The notes: a model not told the origin generated them from the sequence alone. DNA of 64,000 nt from Mycobacterium sp. EPa45 (GCF_001021385.1 NZ_CP011773.1:1922001-1986000), one strand, 5' to 3'. Shown: positions 9,326-17,760, counted from the first letter of the stretch. Numbers and translations are program-made.

Positions 9326-9869
9326 CTACGACAATCGGGCACCGAACGGTCCAGCGGGCGACCGTCGGAGGCCGCAAAGCATCAATGAATCGCCGCTGAA
9401 CGGCCCTTTGGAGGTCGGCATCCGCGTGTTGATGATCTTGACCCAGGCCTTCCCAGCTGAACTCGACCTGAATCAGCTTGTCCTGCTTGATCACTTCGTG
9501 CTCCACAGCAGGGACGTCGGTGGCCCTGAAAGTCTGCATCCGGCTCTGCCGATCCGTGCAGGCGAGATTGCGGCCAAGCGTGAATCTATCGAGGCAGGAA
9601 TTGGTCTTCTGCTGAGGCTGCATCTCGCCGAGATTGCGGTTGGAATGAACGGGGTGCGGTTTCTTGCCGGCGACGGCGCCCTGCACTTCGTGGGAGTCTT
9701 GGGCTCGTCGTACTCACATCGCTTGCGCGATCGTGTCGGATGGGTGTTGGGAAGTTTTCCCGATCTGGACGAAGCGAATCTGCGACGGCAGACAAAGGCG
9801 ATATTCGATTCCTGGTCCGAAGAATTTCACTGGCCCGATACGGACGGGAACAATGGCAAACCGCATTAG
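9318..9869 (+). CDS. ABC-3C system middle component
   Basis: 183 residues. The ATG at 9318 overlaps the effector gene by 8 bp. The core, NGPLEVGIRVLMILTQAFPAELDLNQLVLLDHFVLHSRDVGGPESLHP, is the typical opening of the three-component ABC system middle component: a small winged-helix-like adaptor between ATPase and effector. It is followed by RAGEIAAKRESIEAGIGLLLRLHLAEI and a C-terminal stretch with SYSHRLRDRVGWVLGSF. It looks intact. Its end overlaps the start of the ATPase gene by 17 bp, giving an operon of effector, middle component and ATPase. Confidence 0.7.
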   Translation: MNDYDNRAPNGPAGDRRRPQSINESPLNGPLEVGIRVLMILTQAFPAELDLNQLVLLDHFVLHSRDVGGPESLHPALPIRAGEIAAKRESIEAGIGLLLRLHLAEIAVGMNGVRFLAGDGALHFVGVLGSSYSHRLRDRVGWVLGSFPDLDEANLRRQTKAIFDSWSEEFHWPDTDGNNGKPH

Positions 9870-10613
9870 CCTGACGCATCTGACTTTCGTGGGGCCCGGC
9901 AAGGCTCCAGCGACGGTTGATTTCGGGCCACGAACGACTGTCATCCATGGTCCCTCTGACACAGGGAAGTCGTTCATTGTCGACGCCATTGACTTCATGC
10001 TTCGTGGTTCCACTCTTCGGGAGATTCCGCAGCGCGCGGGCTACAGCACAGTCCTATTGGGAATTCGGACGCCGACTGGTGAAGACGTCACGCTCACCAG
10101 GGGGGTCGAGGGCGGCAGTTTTGGCTTGCTGGAGGGAGTACTGTGCGGCGCTTCTCTAAAGCGATCGGTGAGAGGCTTTCCGCGTGGCAGGTCCCTGATG
10201 GTGATGAGGTCCGTTATGACCGGGATGAGCAGGATCTGATAGCGGGCGATCAATTACGCTCTGCTCACGGTAAAGGCGTTCGCGCAATCCTCCACTCCGC
10301 CTTCACCATTGGCCTTGCTCAGTATTGCTTTGAAAATGATCTTCCACACCCTGGATTTGTCGTTCTGGATTCACCATTGGTGACCTATCGCCCACCGAAG
10401 CCTGGCGAAGCCGTCGATCGTGAGGTTCTCGACATCGGCATTGCTGCGCGGTTCTACGACGACATTCAGCAGTCGGTTGGTGGGCAGGTCATCATCATGG
10501 AGAACATGGATCCACCATCTGGACTCCGGAAGGAGTCAACCGACGTATTTTTCACAGGCGTTGCGGGGGAAGGCCGATTCGGCTTTTTTCCGTCTCAGCC
10601 GTTGCCGTCGTAA
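9853..10613 (+). pseudogene. ABC-3C ATPase (DUF3732-type), internally deleted and frameshifted
   Basis: The N-terminal part (from the ATG at 9853) reads ISLTHLTFVGPG...TVIHGPSDTGKSFIVDAIDFML, with a Walker A at residues 33-40 like SMC/RecN-type ATPases, and continues to about 10137. From about 10143, in a different frame, comes the C-terminal part: HGKGVRAILHSAFTIGLAQYC and the Walker B stretch PGFVVLDSPLVTY, then QVIIMENMDPP. Members I know are about 600-650 residues; only some 95 plus 156 remain. The coiled-coil middle has been lost and the frame broken near 10137-10165. Both ends are well conserved, so the deletion looks recent. Confidence 0.72.
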
Positions 10614-10741
10614 CCAGAGACCTTTGATATTTCGACAACGGCAACGTCATCGTCGGCTTGCGGCACTCGATCGCGCGTCGTTGCGGTCGACTTGTACGGA
10701 CTCGAAGCTGAACGTATCCGCTGAATTCCATCAGGCGAACG

Positions 10742-12007
10742 CTACCCGGTTTCGTCGCCGAGGCTGTTGGAGGCGAACAGTGAGCCCATCGAGTCCAAAG
10801 CATCCCGTTGAACGGCTTCGATGACCTCGACATAGGTTCCCGTCGTCACCGTGATTGAGCTGTGGCGCAGAATCTTCTGAACCGTCGCCGGCTGAACTCC
10901 CATTGTGAAGAGCAGGGTGGCGCACGAGTGTCGGAGGTCGTGGACGCGAAGTTGCGGCACCTCCGCCTTCGCGCACAGGCTGTGGAACATTCGGTTGACG
11001 TTGCGCGGCTCCAACGCGCCGCCCTTAGGGGTCGTGAAAACCAGTCCCGTGTCGCGCCACGTTGATCCGGCGGCCAGGCGCTCCTCCAGCTGGCGCCGGC
11101 GGTGGTTAGTCAGAATCGGCACAAGCGTCCGAGGTACTGGCAGAACTGCGACGGATCCTTCAGTTTTGACGTTCTCAAGCTTCAGCTGGCCGTCCACGCG
11201 GTGCAACGCTCGCCTGATTGTAATCCGCTCAGCGTCTAGATCGACGTCGGACCATTGCAGCCCGAGCGCCTCACCACGACGGAGTCCCATCGACAGCGCG
11301 ACTGCCCACAGTGCATAAAGTCGCGTCGTCTCAGCGGTCTTGAGAAAGCGCATCGCCTCAGCCCGCGTGAAAGAGCGCACCTTCCGGTCATCGGTCACGC
11401 GCAACTGAACGAGTCGGGCGACGTTGCGGCTTAACATCTCTTCGTCGACCGCATCCTGCAGAGCAGCCCGCAAAACGCGCAGAATGTGGCGAATCGAGCT
11501 GGCAGACAACGCGTCGTTGCAGCACTTGGCAGGCACGAGAGCGCAGCACCGTGCCTGCGACTTGCGCCCTCGCGCTGCGTCCTTCCCTTGGGCGCAGCAT
11601 TGGCATCGGGTCTGCAATCCGGTCAGCCATGCGCGAATATGCGAGGCCTGCAGTGACTTCAGCTTCCGATTGCCAATTCCCGGGATGATGTGCAGGCGCA
11701 CGTCGCCCTCATAGGTCGCATACGTCGTGCGCCGAACGCTAGGCTCCGCAATGTGCTCTAGCCAGTAGGTCATGTACTCAGCGACCGTCAACGTCGTTGT
11801 TGCAGTGGGTATGCCGCGTCGCTGTTGATCGAGAACCTTGCCGAGTTCGTCCAAGGCGGCACGCTCACTATCGCCGTAGACGCTGATGCGCTTCCGTCGT
11901 CCGTCCGGCGTGTCGACGAAGACTTTCGCCTCCCAGCGCCCATCACCTCGTCGGTACACGCCGCCCTGGCCGTTCGCGTTGCGACGTGCTTTCCCACCTG
12001 CAGCCAT
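10742..12007 (-). CDS. int: tyrosine-type integrase of element A
   Basis: About 421 residues. The N-terminal region contains GQGGVYRRGDGRWEAKVFVDTPDG, the arm-binding domain typical of pSAM2-like integrases, then the SAM-like core-binding domain with a Cys-rich insert (CQCC...CC...KCC) characteristic of AICE integrases. The catalytic domain carries Arg in MGLRRGEALGLQW (about residue 243), HDLRHSCATLLF (His-x-x-Arg, about 353), H in ILRHSSI, and the nucleophile Tyr in TTGTYVEV (about 392). It cuts and rejoins DNA at the tRNA-Ala cores. The ATG at 12007 overlaps the excisionase stop; a GTG three bases upstream is equally possible. Confidence 0.92.
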   Translation of the reverse strand: MAAGGKARRNANGQGGVYRRGDGRWEAKVFVDTPDGRRKRISVYGDSERAALDELGKVLDQQRRGIPTATTTLTVAEYMTYWLEHIAEPSVRRTTYATYEGDVRLHIIPGIGNRKLKSLQASHIRAWLTGLQTRCQCCAQGKDAARGRKSQARCCALVPAKCCNDALSASSIRHILRVLRAALQDAVDEEMLSRNVARLVQLRVTDDRKVRSFTRAEAMRFLKTAETTRLYALWAVALSMGLRRGEALGLQWSDVDLDAERITIRRALHRVDGQLKLENVKTEGSVAVLPVPRTLVPILTNHRRRQLEERLAAGSTWRDTGLVFTTPKGGALEPRNVNRMFHSLCAKAEVPQLRVHDLRHSCATLLFTMGVQPATVQKILRHSSITVTTGTYVEVIEAVQRDALDSMGSLFASNSLGDETG

Positions 12008-12198
12008 CACGCGGCTCCTTCAATCAAGCCGGATAGGTAGTCGTCGAAAGACTGCCGCACGATCCGCCGGCACCTACCGATCTGTACCGATCTGACACGT
12101 CCGTCCCAGATCAGCCGGTACACCATCCATCGACTGACTGCGAGACGATCCGCCGCGGCCTGCACGGTGATCAGCTCAGCACTGAATTCAGTATGCAT
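12007..12198 (-). CDS. xis: excisionase, MerR-like helix-turn-helix
   Basis: 63 residues from the ATG at complement 12198, which has GAGAGG 7 bp upstream. The sequence ITVQAAADRLAVSRWMVYRLIWDGRVRSVQIG followed by CRRIVRQSFDDYL is a classic winged-helix DNA-binding excisionase of the helix_turn_helix_17 type. It bends attL/attR DNA so that the integrase excises instead of integrates. The stop overlaps the integrase start, so the pair is translationally coupled as in pSAM2. Confidence 0.88.
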   Translation of the reverse strand: MHTEFSAELITVQAAADRLAVSRWMVYRLIWDGRVRSVQIGRCRRIVRQSFDDYLSGLIEGAA

Positions 12199-12353
12199 CC
12201 GTTTTCCTCTCCGTGTGGAAGTAATTCGGAATGCCGGCGTACGGCTTGTGGGGGTGAAGTAACACATACGGGTTGTGCTGCGGGCGAGGCAATTTCAGCT
12301 ATTCGCAGGGTCCCGGGACCGGTCTTCTCGCGATCGAATACGGGCGTAGTCAT
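12171..12353 (-). CDS. possible small protein between rep and xis
   Basis: 60 residues. The ATG at complement 12353 overlaps the rep stop as ATGA, which is how the genes of this module are joined, and the end overlaps the xis start. The product (MTTPVFDREKTGPGTLRIAE...) has no recognisable domain. It may be spurious: without it, the 151-bp gap would simply be the xis-int promoter region. A 12-bp perfect palindrome, GGTCCCGGGACC (12309-12320), lies inside it. Confidence 0.28.
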   Translation of the reverse strand: MTTPVFDREKTGPGTLRIAEIASPAAQPVCVTSPPQAVRRHSELLPHGEENGCILNSVLS

Positions 12354-13831
12354 GTCGACCAGTCTGGTGGCGAGGATTGATCGTGCGTCCAGCGATTCGC
12401 ACGGACGATGTGGCGATGTTCGATCATTCGGTGCGCCGCAGACACGACCAAAGTGCGTTCACCGAGATTGCCCAGCCCGGCTCGATCGAATGTCCATTCC
12501 ACTTCTTCTTCGGCACCGTGAAGCGCCCGATCATGTTCGTCGGTCGCGAGGTCTGAGCGGTGGCGTTGCTCCCGAGTCCACTCAGCTCGATGCTCGCGCA
12601 GCGCACTCATCGTGGTGGAGAACAGCCGGGATTTGGTGGTGATATGCCCACGAAAGCCGAGAGTGTGCAGCCAGCGGTCTATCTCCGAGTAGGCGCCATG
12701 ATCGGCTAGATCGAGAATTGTGGTCAGAATCGCCCGGATATGTGTGGGGACGTCTAAATCGGGAACGGCGAGCGGTGACATCCGTCGGACCCCAACGCCG
12801 AAGTCGGCGACGGATTTGGTCACGTACTTGGCCAGGTAGGCCGGGACCGACCGACGCGACTGGCGAGGTGTTGCCCCGCCGCAGTCACTACTGTCCGACC
12901 GCAATGGCCGCGCATCCGTCTGAGTGCCGAACTGTATTACACGGCTACTGATTTCAGCGCCGTGTGCTGGGGCGGCGACAGTGAGTGCGACGCCGCTTGC
13001 GGCCTGATGGATTAGGAGGGCCAGGTCGGTGGCTGTGATTGAGGACTTGGGTGGTGTTGGGGCTTGGCCCGGCTGTGGCGGCTCGTCGAGGCGGATTACG
13101 GCGTGGAAGTGCGGGATCGCCCGACGTTGCATCTCGGTCACCTTCACGAAATTGATTCGGGCAGCGGTGGGGGATTCGCCGAGCGCGCGTAAGCGTCTAC
13201 GCAACAGCCGGCGCAGGGCGATGGTGAAGCGCCGCCACAGTTCAGGGGCATGCCAGGCGAACAGGACATGCCCCATGTAGTCGTAACAGTCCTCGCAGAG
13301 CGGCTGACCGACATGAGCATCGCCCTCGTGGTGGATGGAGCTGCACCACAGGGGTCTCCCGTGCTGGCAACGTTGGTGGGCATTCCGGCCCCGGTCGTGG
13401 CACCGCCGAGCCTGGCCTCGCTGGCCGTCATCGCGTGTGGTGTGCACGGCCCCGAAACTGGGCGCGGTCAGCGTGACGAACACCTGAGGGTGTTCGGCGA
13501 CTGTGGGCGGCAGATCGTGATGGCCACCGTGCACGCCGGCGTGTACGAGTTGCCAGGTATCGCGGGCATAGAGATCAGAGCAGGACGGGCAGGCGACAGC
13601 GCGTCGGTTGTTGCATCGGGTCCACACCCGAAGCTCGCGACCGAAGCTGTCGGTTCCTGTCAGACGGATCGGATTCGCACAGAACCCAGCATTCTCCGCT
13701 TTATTCCACCAGGTCTCGAAGTCGCGGGAGGCGGCGCGACGCACCATCTGCGCCACCACGCCGATGGTGTCGGTACCGGCCGGAAGGCCTGGCAGTGTCG
13801 AAACCGCAATGCCCAGCGCAGCAGTGGTCAC
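12350..13831 (-). CDS. repSA: replication initiator, RepSA family
   Basis: 493 residues. The match to the RepSA family of pSAM2-like elements is clear by eye: a Cys cluster CNNRRAVACPSCSDLYARDTW near residues 73-93, HPQVFVTLTAPSFGAVHT, a further Cys/His zone (HGRPLWCSSIHHEGD and LCEDCYDYMGHVLFAWHAPELW), and the His-hydrophobic-His motif IPHFHAVIRLD (about 240) followed by the C-terminal region. These initiators start rolling-circle replication of the excised circle. The GTG start overlaps the translocase stop (GTGA), so the two are coupled. Confidence 0.92.
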   Translation of the reverse strand: MTTAALGIAVSTLPGLPAGTDTIGVVAQMVRRAASRDFETWWNKAENAGFCANPIRLTGTDSFGRELRVWTRCNNRRAVACPSCSDLYARDTWQLVHAGVHGGHHDLPPTVAEHPQVFVTLTAPSFGAVHTTRDDGQRGQARRCHDRGRNAHQRCQHGRPLWCSSIHHEGDAHVGQPLCEDCYDYMGHVLFAWHAPELWRRFTIALRRLLRRRLRALGESPTAARINFVKVTEMQRRAIPHFHAVIRLDEPPQPGQAPTPPKSSITATDLALLIHQAASGVALTVAAPAHGAEISSRVIQFGTQTDARPLRSDSSDCGGATPRQSRRSVPAYLAKYVTKSVADFGVGVRRMSPLAVPDLDVPTHIRAILTTILDLADHGAYSEIDRWLHTLGFRGHITTKSRLFSTTMSALREHRAEWTREQRHRSDLATDEHDRALHGAEEEVEWTFDRAGLGNLGERTLVVSAAHRMIEHRHIVRANRWTHDQSSPPDWST

Positions 13832-15255
13832 GACTGGCGACCTTCAGTCTCGGCGGTCCGAGGATGCGCTCTTGTGGGGGCAAAGCGAGCGACGAGATCA
13901 TCAATGGCGGAATCGGTGACGTGGAAGGCCCGAACTCGCAACGGTTCAGCGTTGCCGTCAGTGCAGACGTAACCGACACCGGGAGTACCGGTGGAGATTC
14001 CATCACACAAGGCGCCGGCTTCTCGGGCGGCGGCTCCGAGCACCATCGCGGTCTGGGTGGCTTCACTCATGCGCAGCCCGACCCGGATGGAGAAGAGCTG
14101 CCGGATGGGCAAAACATCTTTAGACGGGTCCTGTACCGCGGCGACCACCGAGATACCGACTGCGCGGCCCTGGGACAGCAGCAGCCCCAGCAGCTGCTCA
14201 ACCTCGGCGCGTGTTCTGCGGTCCCCGAGATAGGCAGTCAGCGAGGCGATTTCGTCGATAATCAATACAATCAGTGGTGCGGAGACACTCGGAGTGTGAA
14301 GCCGAGTCTTCCCCCGCAGCCGTTGCGCACGTTTCTGCATCACCGCGACAACCGCCCGCAGCGCAGCGAGTGTCTGTTCACCGTTGTCATGGGCGAGCGA
14401 GGTGAACAACACTTGTCCGCGCCCGAACTCCATCCCTCCCTTGGGATCTACGACGACGAGGCGTGCGCAGCCCGCCCGCACGGCGGGGCCGACGGCGGCA
14501 ATGATTGACCAAAGCACCGAGCCCTTGCCCGAGCCGGTCGCGCCTGCGACCAAGATGTGCTGTCCCAGTAGCGGTAGGCGCCAACGCTCACCGGCCTCGG
14601 TGAGCCCCACCCACAGGCGGGACAGGTCCGGTGTGGTGCCCCTGGCCGGACGAGGAAGTTGGATGGGTGTCGTCAGCGGATCGCCGTGATGGGCGGTGAT
14701 GCGGATCGAGCCCGGTCGGGTCGAGCGAATGGTCACCCGCTGGGCGCTCAGCGCTTCGGCTAACGCGTCACCTCGGGATTGCCAGTCGGCCAACGACTGG
14801 CCCGTGAGGATGCGTACCTCGAGAACGTCGCTCGTGACACCGATCGTCACCGAACGCAGAATCGGCACCATGACGTGACCGTCGAGACCGGCGGTCAGGC
14901 CACACAGCGTGCAGACCGTGGCCCATCGGCCTCGATAGATACCCCATGTGCGCCACTGGACCCGCAGACGTACCGTCACCCACTGACGGAACGTTTGGGG
15001 GGATAACAGAAACCAGCTGAACAATGCGAGAGCCGACCAGATCGCCGCCAAGAGGCCGACCAAGGGACCGCAAGTGACGGCCATCCAGACGCTTGTGATG
15101 GCCGGAATGCTGATCATCGGAAACAACACCGACGCCCATACCAGCGCAGCAGTCGCTTTGCCAAGCGCCGTGGCTGCACGGAGGGCAATGTCATCGGAGT
15201 CCGAGTGGTTCGGAAGAGAGCGGTTGGAGCGGTGAGCTCGTGGGTGGCCAGGCAT
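13828..15255 (-). CDS. traSA: FtsK/SpoIIIE-type DNA translocase, conjugative transfer
   Basis: 475 residues from the ATG at complement 15255 (GGAAGG upstream). Two N-terminal membrane helices (IPAITSVWMAVTCGPLVGLL and the next hydrophobic stretch) precede a RecA-like motor: Walker A GATGSGKGS near residue 237, VVVDPKGGMEF, Walker B LIVLIIDEIASL near 331, and a sensor region LSQGRAVGISVVAAVQDPSKD. In pSAM2-like elements this single protein forms the hexameric pore that moves double-stranded DNA between mycelia or cells. It is followed directly by repSA in one transcription unit. Confidence 0.9.
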   Translation of the reverse strand: MPGHPRAHRSNRSLPNHSDSDDIALRAATALGKATAALVWASVLFPMISIPAITSVWMAVTCGPLVGLLAAIWSALALFSWFLLSPQTFRQWVTVRLRVQWRTWGIYRGRWATVCTLCGLTAGLDGHVMVPILRSVTIGVTSDVLEVRILTGQSLADWQSRGDALAEALSAQRVTIRSTRPGSIRITAHHGDPLTTPIQLPRPARGTTPDLSRLWVGLTEAGERWRLPLLGQHILVAGATGSGKGSVLWSIIAAVGPAVRAGCARLVVVDPKGGMEFGRGQVLFTSLAHDNGEQTLAALRAVVAVMQKRAQRLRGKTRLHTPSVSAPLIVLIIDEIASLTAYLGDRRTRAEVEQLLGLLLSQGRAVGISVVAAVQDPSKDVLPIRQLFSIRVGLRMSEATQTAMVLGAAAREAGALCDGISTGTPGVGYVCTDGNAEPLRVRAFHVTDSAIDDLVARFAPTRAHPRTAETEGRQS

Positions 15256-15366
15256 GGCAGACCTTCCGGCAGGCTTGCGGGATCGGGGTAAGGAGAGGCT
15301 TCGGCCGAGCGGGCGCAGCACCACCGTCTCTTGGTGTTGCGGTGCTGCGCCCACTCGACGAAAGGG

Positions 15367-15750
15367 TCAGGCGGCCGGCTTGCTCGTGCCGCCGGGTACG
15401 CCGCTCGGTGACGCATTCCGAGGTGCGGCAACGACTCCCGCCAGTGGTGCACCTGAAGCGCGGATCGCTTCAGCGCGGAACGCGACTCCGCTGCGACTGT
15501 CCTGGCTCCACGGCAGGGCAACCAAGCCCTCGATGTGGATCGGCTGCCCGACCGTCACATTCGGGTCGCCGGCAACCGTCACGGTGATGACGTCGCCGCC
15601 CGTGGAGTCCAGCGCCATCACCTGGACCTGCCACAGCGGCAGACCCGTCTCGCGATCCAGCTTCGGCTGGCCGGTGTCAAACGCGATCCGCTGTTCGGGT
15701 GCCCGCGTGCACACAAATGACACACCGCCGGTGTTAATACGTAGTTTCAT
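15367..15750 (-). CDS. SCO3933-family regulatory protein
   Basis: 127 residues. FVCTRAPEQRI, DRETGLPLWQVQVMALDSTG, DVITVTVAGDPNVTVGQPI and EGLVALPWSQDSRSGVAFRAEAI are the conserved blocks of the small protein found immediately upstream of the translocase gene in most AICEs. It looks like a single beta-barrel domain. Its role is not established; it has been labelled regulatory, and single-stranded-DNA-binding-like behaviour is possible. The C-terminal 25 residues are a low-complexity Pro/Gly/Ala tail. It heads the leftward transfer/replication transcript and faces a repeat-rich control region. Confidence 0.78.
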   Translation of the reverse strand: MKLRINTGGVSFVCTRAPEQRIAFDTGQPKLDRETGLPLWQVQVMALDSTGGDVITVTVAGDPNVTVGQPIHIEGLVALPWSQDSRSGVAFRAEAIRASGAPLAGVVAAPRNASPSGVPGGTSKPAA

Positions 15751-15809
15751 TCCAACTGTCCTTCCTGCTGTTTTCTCGCGACCGCTCGGCCGCGACCACC
15801 AGTTCAGGC

Positions 15810-15875
15810 GGACAACTCGGACATTCCCAGGGCATCAGTTAGACAAAGCGGACAGACGCCTGGACAACGCGGACA
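15810..15875. promoter_or_regulatory. three 14-bp direct repeats, probable operator
   Basis: Consensus RGACAAnnCGGACA at 15810-15823, 15841-15854 and 15862-15875, with a further partial GGAC at 15879. The repeats sit in the divergent gap between the transfer genes (left) and the XRE regulator (right), where an AICE master regulator would act. Iteron-like use in replication is an alternative. Confidence 0.5.
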
Positions 15876-15993
15876 CTCGGACGACAATCGCGCGCCAACT
15901 TTTGTGCTTTGGGCGTCGCTAACGCTGGCACCGCGCTCCTAGCATGAGCAGATCGAGAAGCTACCTGTTCCTAACCACGCACTGACGACGCGA

Positions 15994-16713
15994 ATGAGTG
16001 AAAAGGGTTTCAGCGAAGCCAGACTCGCAACAGCCGCCGGTGTCGACGTCAAGACGGTGGGCCGCTGGGTCAGGGGTGAATCACTGCCCCAGGCGGTCAA
16101 CGCGCGCGCCACCGCCGACGCACTGGGCTGTGATCCGCAGACGCTGTGGCCAGACATCTTTCCCACCCTGCGCCCACCTGGTACCGGCACGGTCGCGGTC
16201 AGTGTGTACCGAAGCCGCGCGGACGTCCCTGTCGCCGTGTGGACCCAACTGTTCGGCGGCGCCGCCGAGCAGATCGACATCCTGGTCTACGGGGGCACCT
16301 TCCTCTTCGACGGCATTCCCAGGTTCTGCTCAACGCTCGCAGTCGCGGCCGAACGCGGAGTCGCCATTCGCTTCATCGTGGGTGATCCCGATTGCGCTGC
16401 GGTAAGCCAACGCGGGGAAGAGGAGACGATTGGCTCAGTTCTAGCAGCTCGCTGCCAGATCACACTCGCACGATTGGCTTCACTCGCCGACGCCCCAGGC
16501 TTGGAGGTGCGCACACACGCCACACCGCTGTACACGTCGATGTTCCGCGCGGACAACACCCTGATTGCCAACCCGCACCTATACGGTGCTCCCGCCAGCG
16601 ACAATCCCGTCCTCTTTATTCGACGTGACGACGCGCCCGAGCTGTGGCGCGATCACCAACTCTCTTTCGAACGGGTGTGGAACACCGCCCAACCATTACC
16701 CACGCACGCCTGA
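15994..16713 (+). CDS. XRE-family transcriptional regulator of the AICE
   Basis: 239 residues as read from the ATG at 15994. The N-terminal helix-turn-helix reads FSEARLATAAGVDVKTVGRWVRGESLP. The C-terminal 170 residues carry the conserved domain seen in AICE XRE regulators (VWTQLFGGAAEQIDILVYGGTFLFDGIPRF...ETIGSVLAARC), which recalls a phospholipase-D-like fold. The same frame continues upstream without a start codon and encodes IEKLPVPNHALTTR, the usual N-terminus of this family. An ATG at 15944 is one base out of phase with it, so a single-base loss may have shortened the protein. It probably controls transfer genes together with the Nudix protein that follows. Confidence 0.82.
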   Translation: MSEKGFSEARLATAAGVDVKTVGRWVRGESLPQAVNARATADALGCDPQTLWPDIFPTLRPPGTGTVAVSVYRSRADVPVAVWTQLFGGAAEQIDILVYGGTFLFDGIPRFCSTLAVAAERGVAIRFIVGDPDCAAVSQRGEEETIGSVLAARCQITLARLASLADAPGLEVRTHATPLYTSMFRADNTLIANPHLYGAPASDNPVLFIRRDDAPELWRDHQLSFERVWNTAQPLPTHA

Positions 16714-16733
16714 CCTGCCGATTGGAGAACCGT

Positions 16734-17204
16734 ATGGCCCGGACCGACTACTACAACGATCCCCACGCGCCAGCCGCAAACAGTGTGGTGCCCTCCACTA
16801 CCGCCGTCGTCACCGATTCACATGATCGCATCGTGCTAATTCGCCGCCGCGACAATAACCTTTGGGCATTGCCGGGTGGCGCAATGGAATTGGGCGAATC
16901 CATCGTCGACGCGGCGGTTCGTGAAGTGAAAGAGGAAACCGGTCTCGACGTCGAGATCAGCGGACTCATCGGCGTCTACACCAATCCTCGCCACGTTATG
17001 GCCTACGCCGACGGTGAAGTCCGTCAACAGTTCTCGCTGTGCTTCACCACCCGGCTGCTCGGTGGACAGTTGCGAGTCGACTCGGAAAGCACCGACATCG
17101 CCTGGACGTCACCAGGCGAACTTGCATCTTTGGACGTCCACCCCTCGATGCGGCTGCGCATTCAGCACTACCTTCAACGCCGCGACAGCCCATACCTCGG
17201 GTAG
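16734..17204 (+). CDS. Nudix hydrolase, Pif-like
   Basis: 156 residues from the ATG at 16734 (GGAG 7 bp upstream). A complete Nudix box is present at residues 49-71, with G49, E55, R63, E64, E67, E68 and G70 all conserved (start WALPGGAMELGES). In pSAM2 the immunity factor Pif belongs to this family and blocks redundant transfer into cells that already carry the element. This gene sits in the equivalent place, just after the XRE regulator, so a Pif-like role is likely but inferred. The substrate is unknown. Confidence 0.82.
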   Translation: MARTDYYNDPHAPAANSVVPSTTAVVTDSHDRIVLIRRRDNNLWALPGGAMELGESIVDAAVREVKEETGLDVEISGLIGVYTNPRHVMAYADGEVRQQFSLCFTTRLLGGQLRVDSESTDIAWTSPGELASLDVHPSMRLRIQHYLQRRDSPYLG

Positions 17205-17220
17205 CCCGGCAAGGTCGTCT

Positions 17221-17760
17221 CTAGCCGGCGGAGGCACTAACTCGTGCTGCCGCCGCCAACAGGCTCGGCGCCGCCCGCTCGATCGCACGATGCACAGGAT
17301 CCCCATCGGGGTAACGCGACAGGATCTCCGTGACTCGATCTTCAGCTCGCACAGGCGAGCCCTGCGGGCCAGTGGTCAAGTCCGCGCACGTCAGCACGTC
17401 TAGTAACAACGACGGAGGTGCCGTGAACTCGGCCAGCGCGTCTAAGAGGCCGCGCTCCCGCGCCTCGAACACCGCGCCCGTGTGATAGGCCACCAGCGAG
17501 ACCACCACTGCGGGAAAGCCCTCGTCGCGGACGAACACTGCGCCGTCGACGGGGTGGAAACCAGTCGATCGAACTGACGGCGCATAGCCAACATCGTGAA
17601 GCCACGCGGCAGCCACCACCGCGTCGGCATCCATGGCGCCCAAGCCGACGACCAATCGCTCCGCCGTCGCCGCGACTCCGCAGACATGGGCCCACCGATG
17701 CGGCAGATCGGCCAGTCGCTCCTCGGCGATCGCCCGTGCACGTGCCGCGTCCGTCACCAC
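17221..17760 (-). CDS. HD-domain phosphohydrolase
   Basis: 179 residues. The HD metal site is visible: His25 in HRWAHVCGV, His55-Asp56 in AAWLHDVGYAP, and the later Asp in LTCADLTTGP. HD proteins of this size hydrolyse phosphate esters or nucleotides. The gene converges on the Nudix gene with 16 bp between stops. The trio XRE, Nudix and HD recurs in actinobacterial AICEs and may act together on a nucleotide signal (inference). No sign of damage. Confidence 0.8.
   Translation of the reverse strand: MVTDAARARAIAEERLADLPHRWAHVCGVAATAERLVVGLGAMDADAVVAAAWLHDVGYAPSVRSTGFHPVDGAVFVRDEGFPAVVVSLVAYHTGAVFEARERGLLDALAEFTAPPSLLLDVLTCADLTTGPQGSPVRAEDRVTEILSRYPDGDPVHRAIERAAPSLLAAAARVSASAG

Noticed and set aside
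12309..12320. palindrome GGTCCCGGGACC as a regulatory site
   Set aside because: A single 12-bp GC palindrome is expected by chance in such DNA; no second copy was found nearby.
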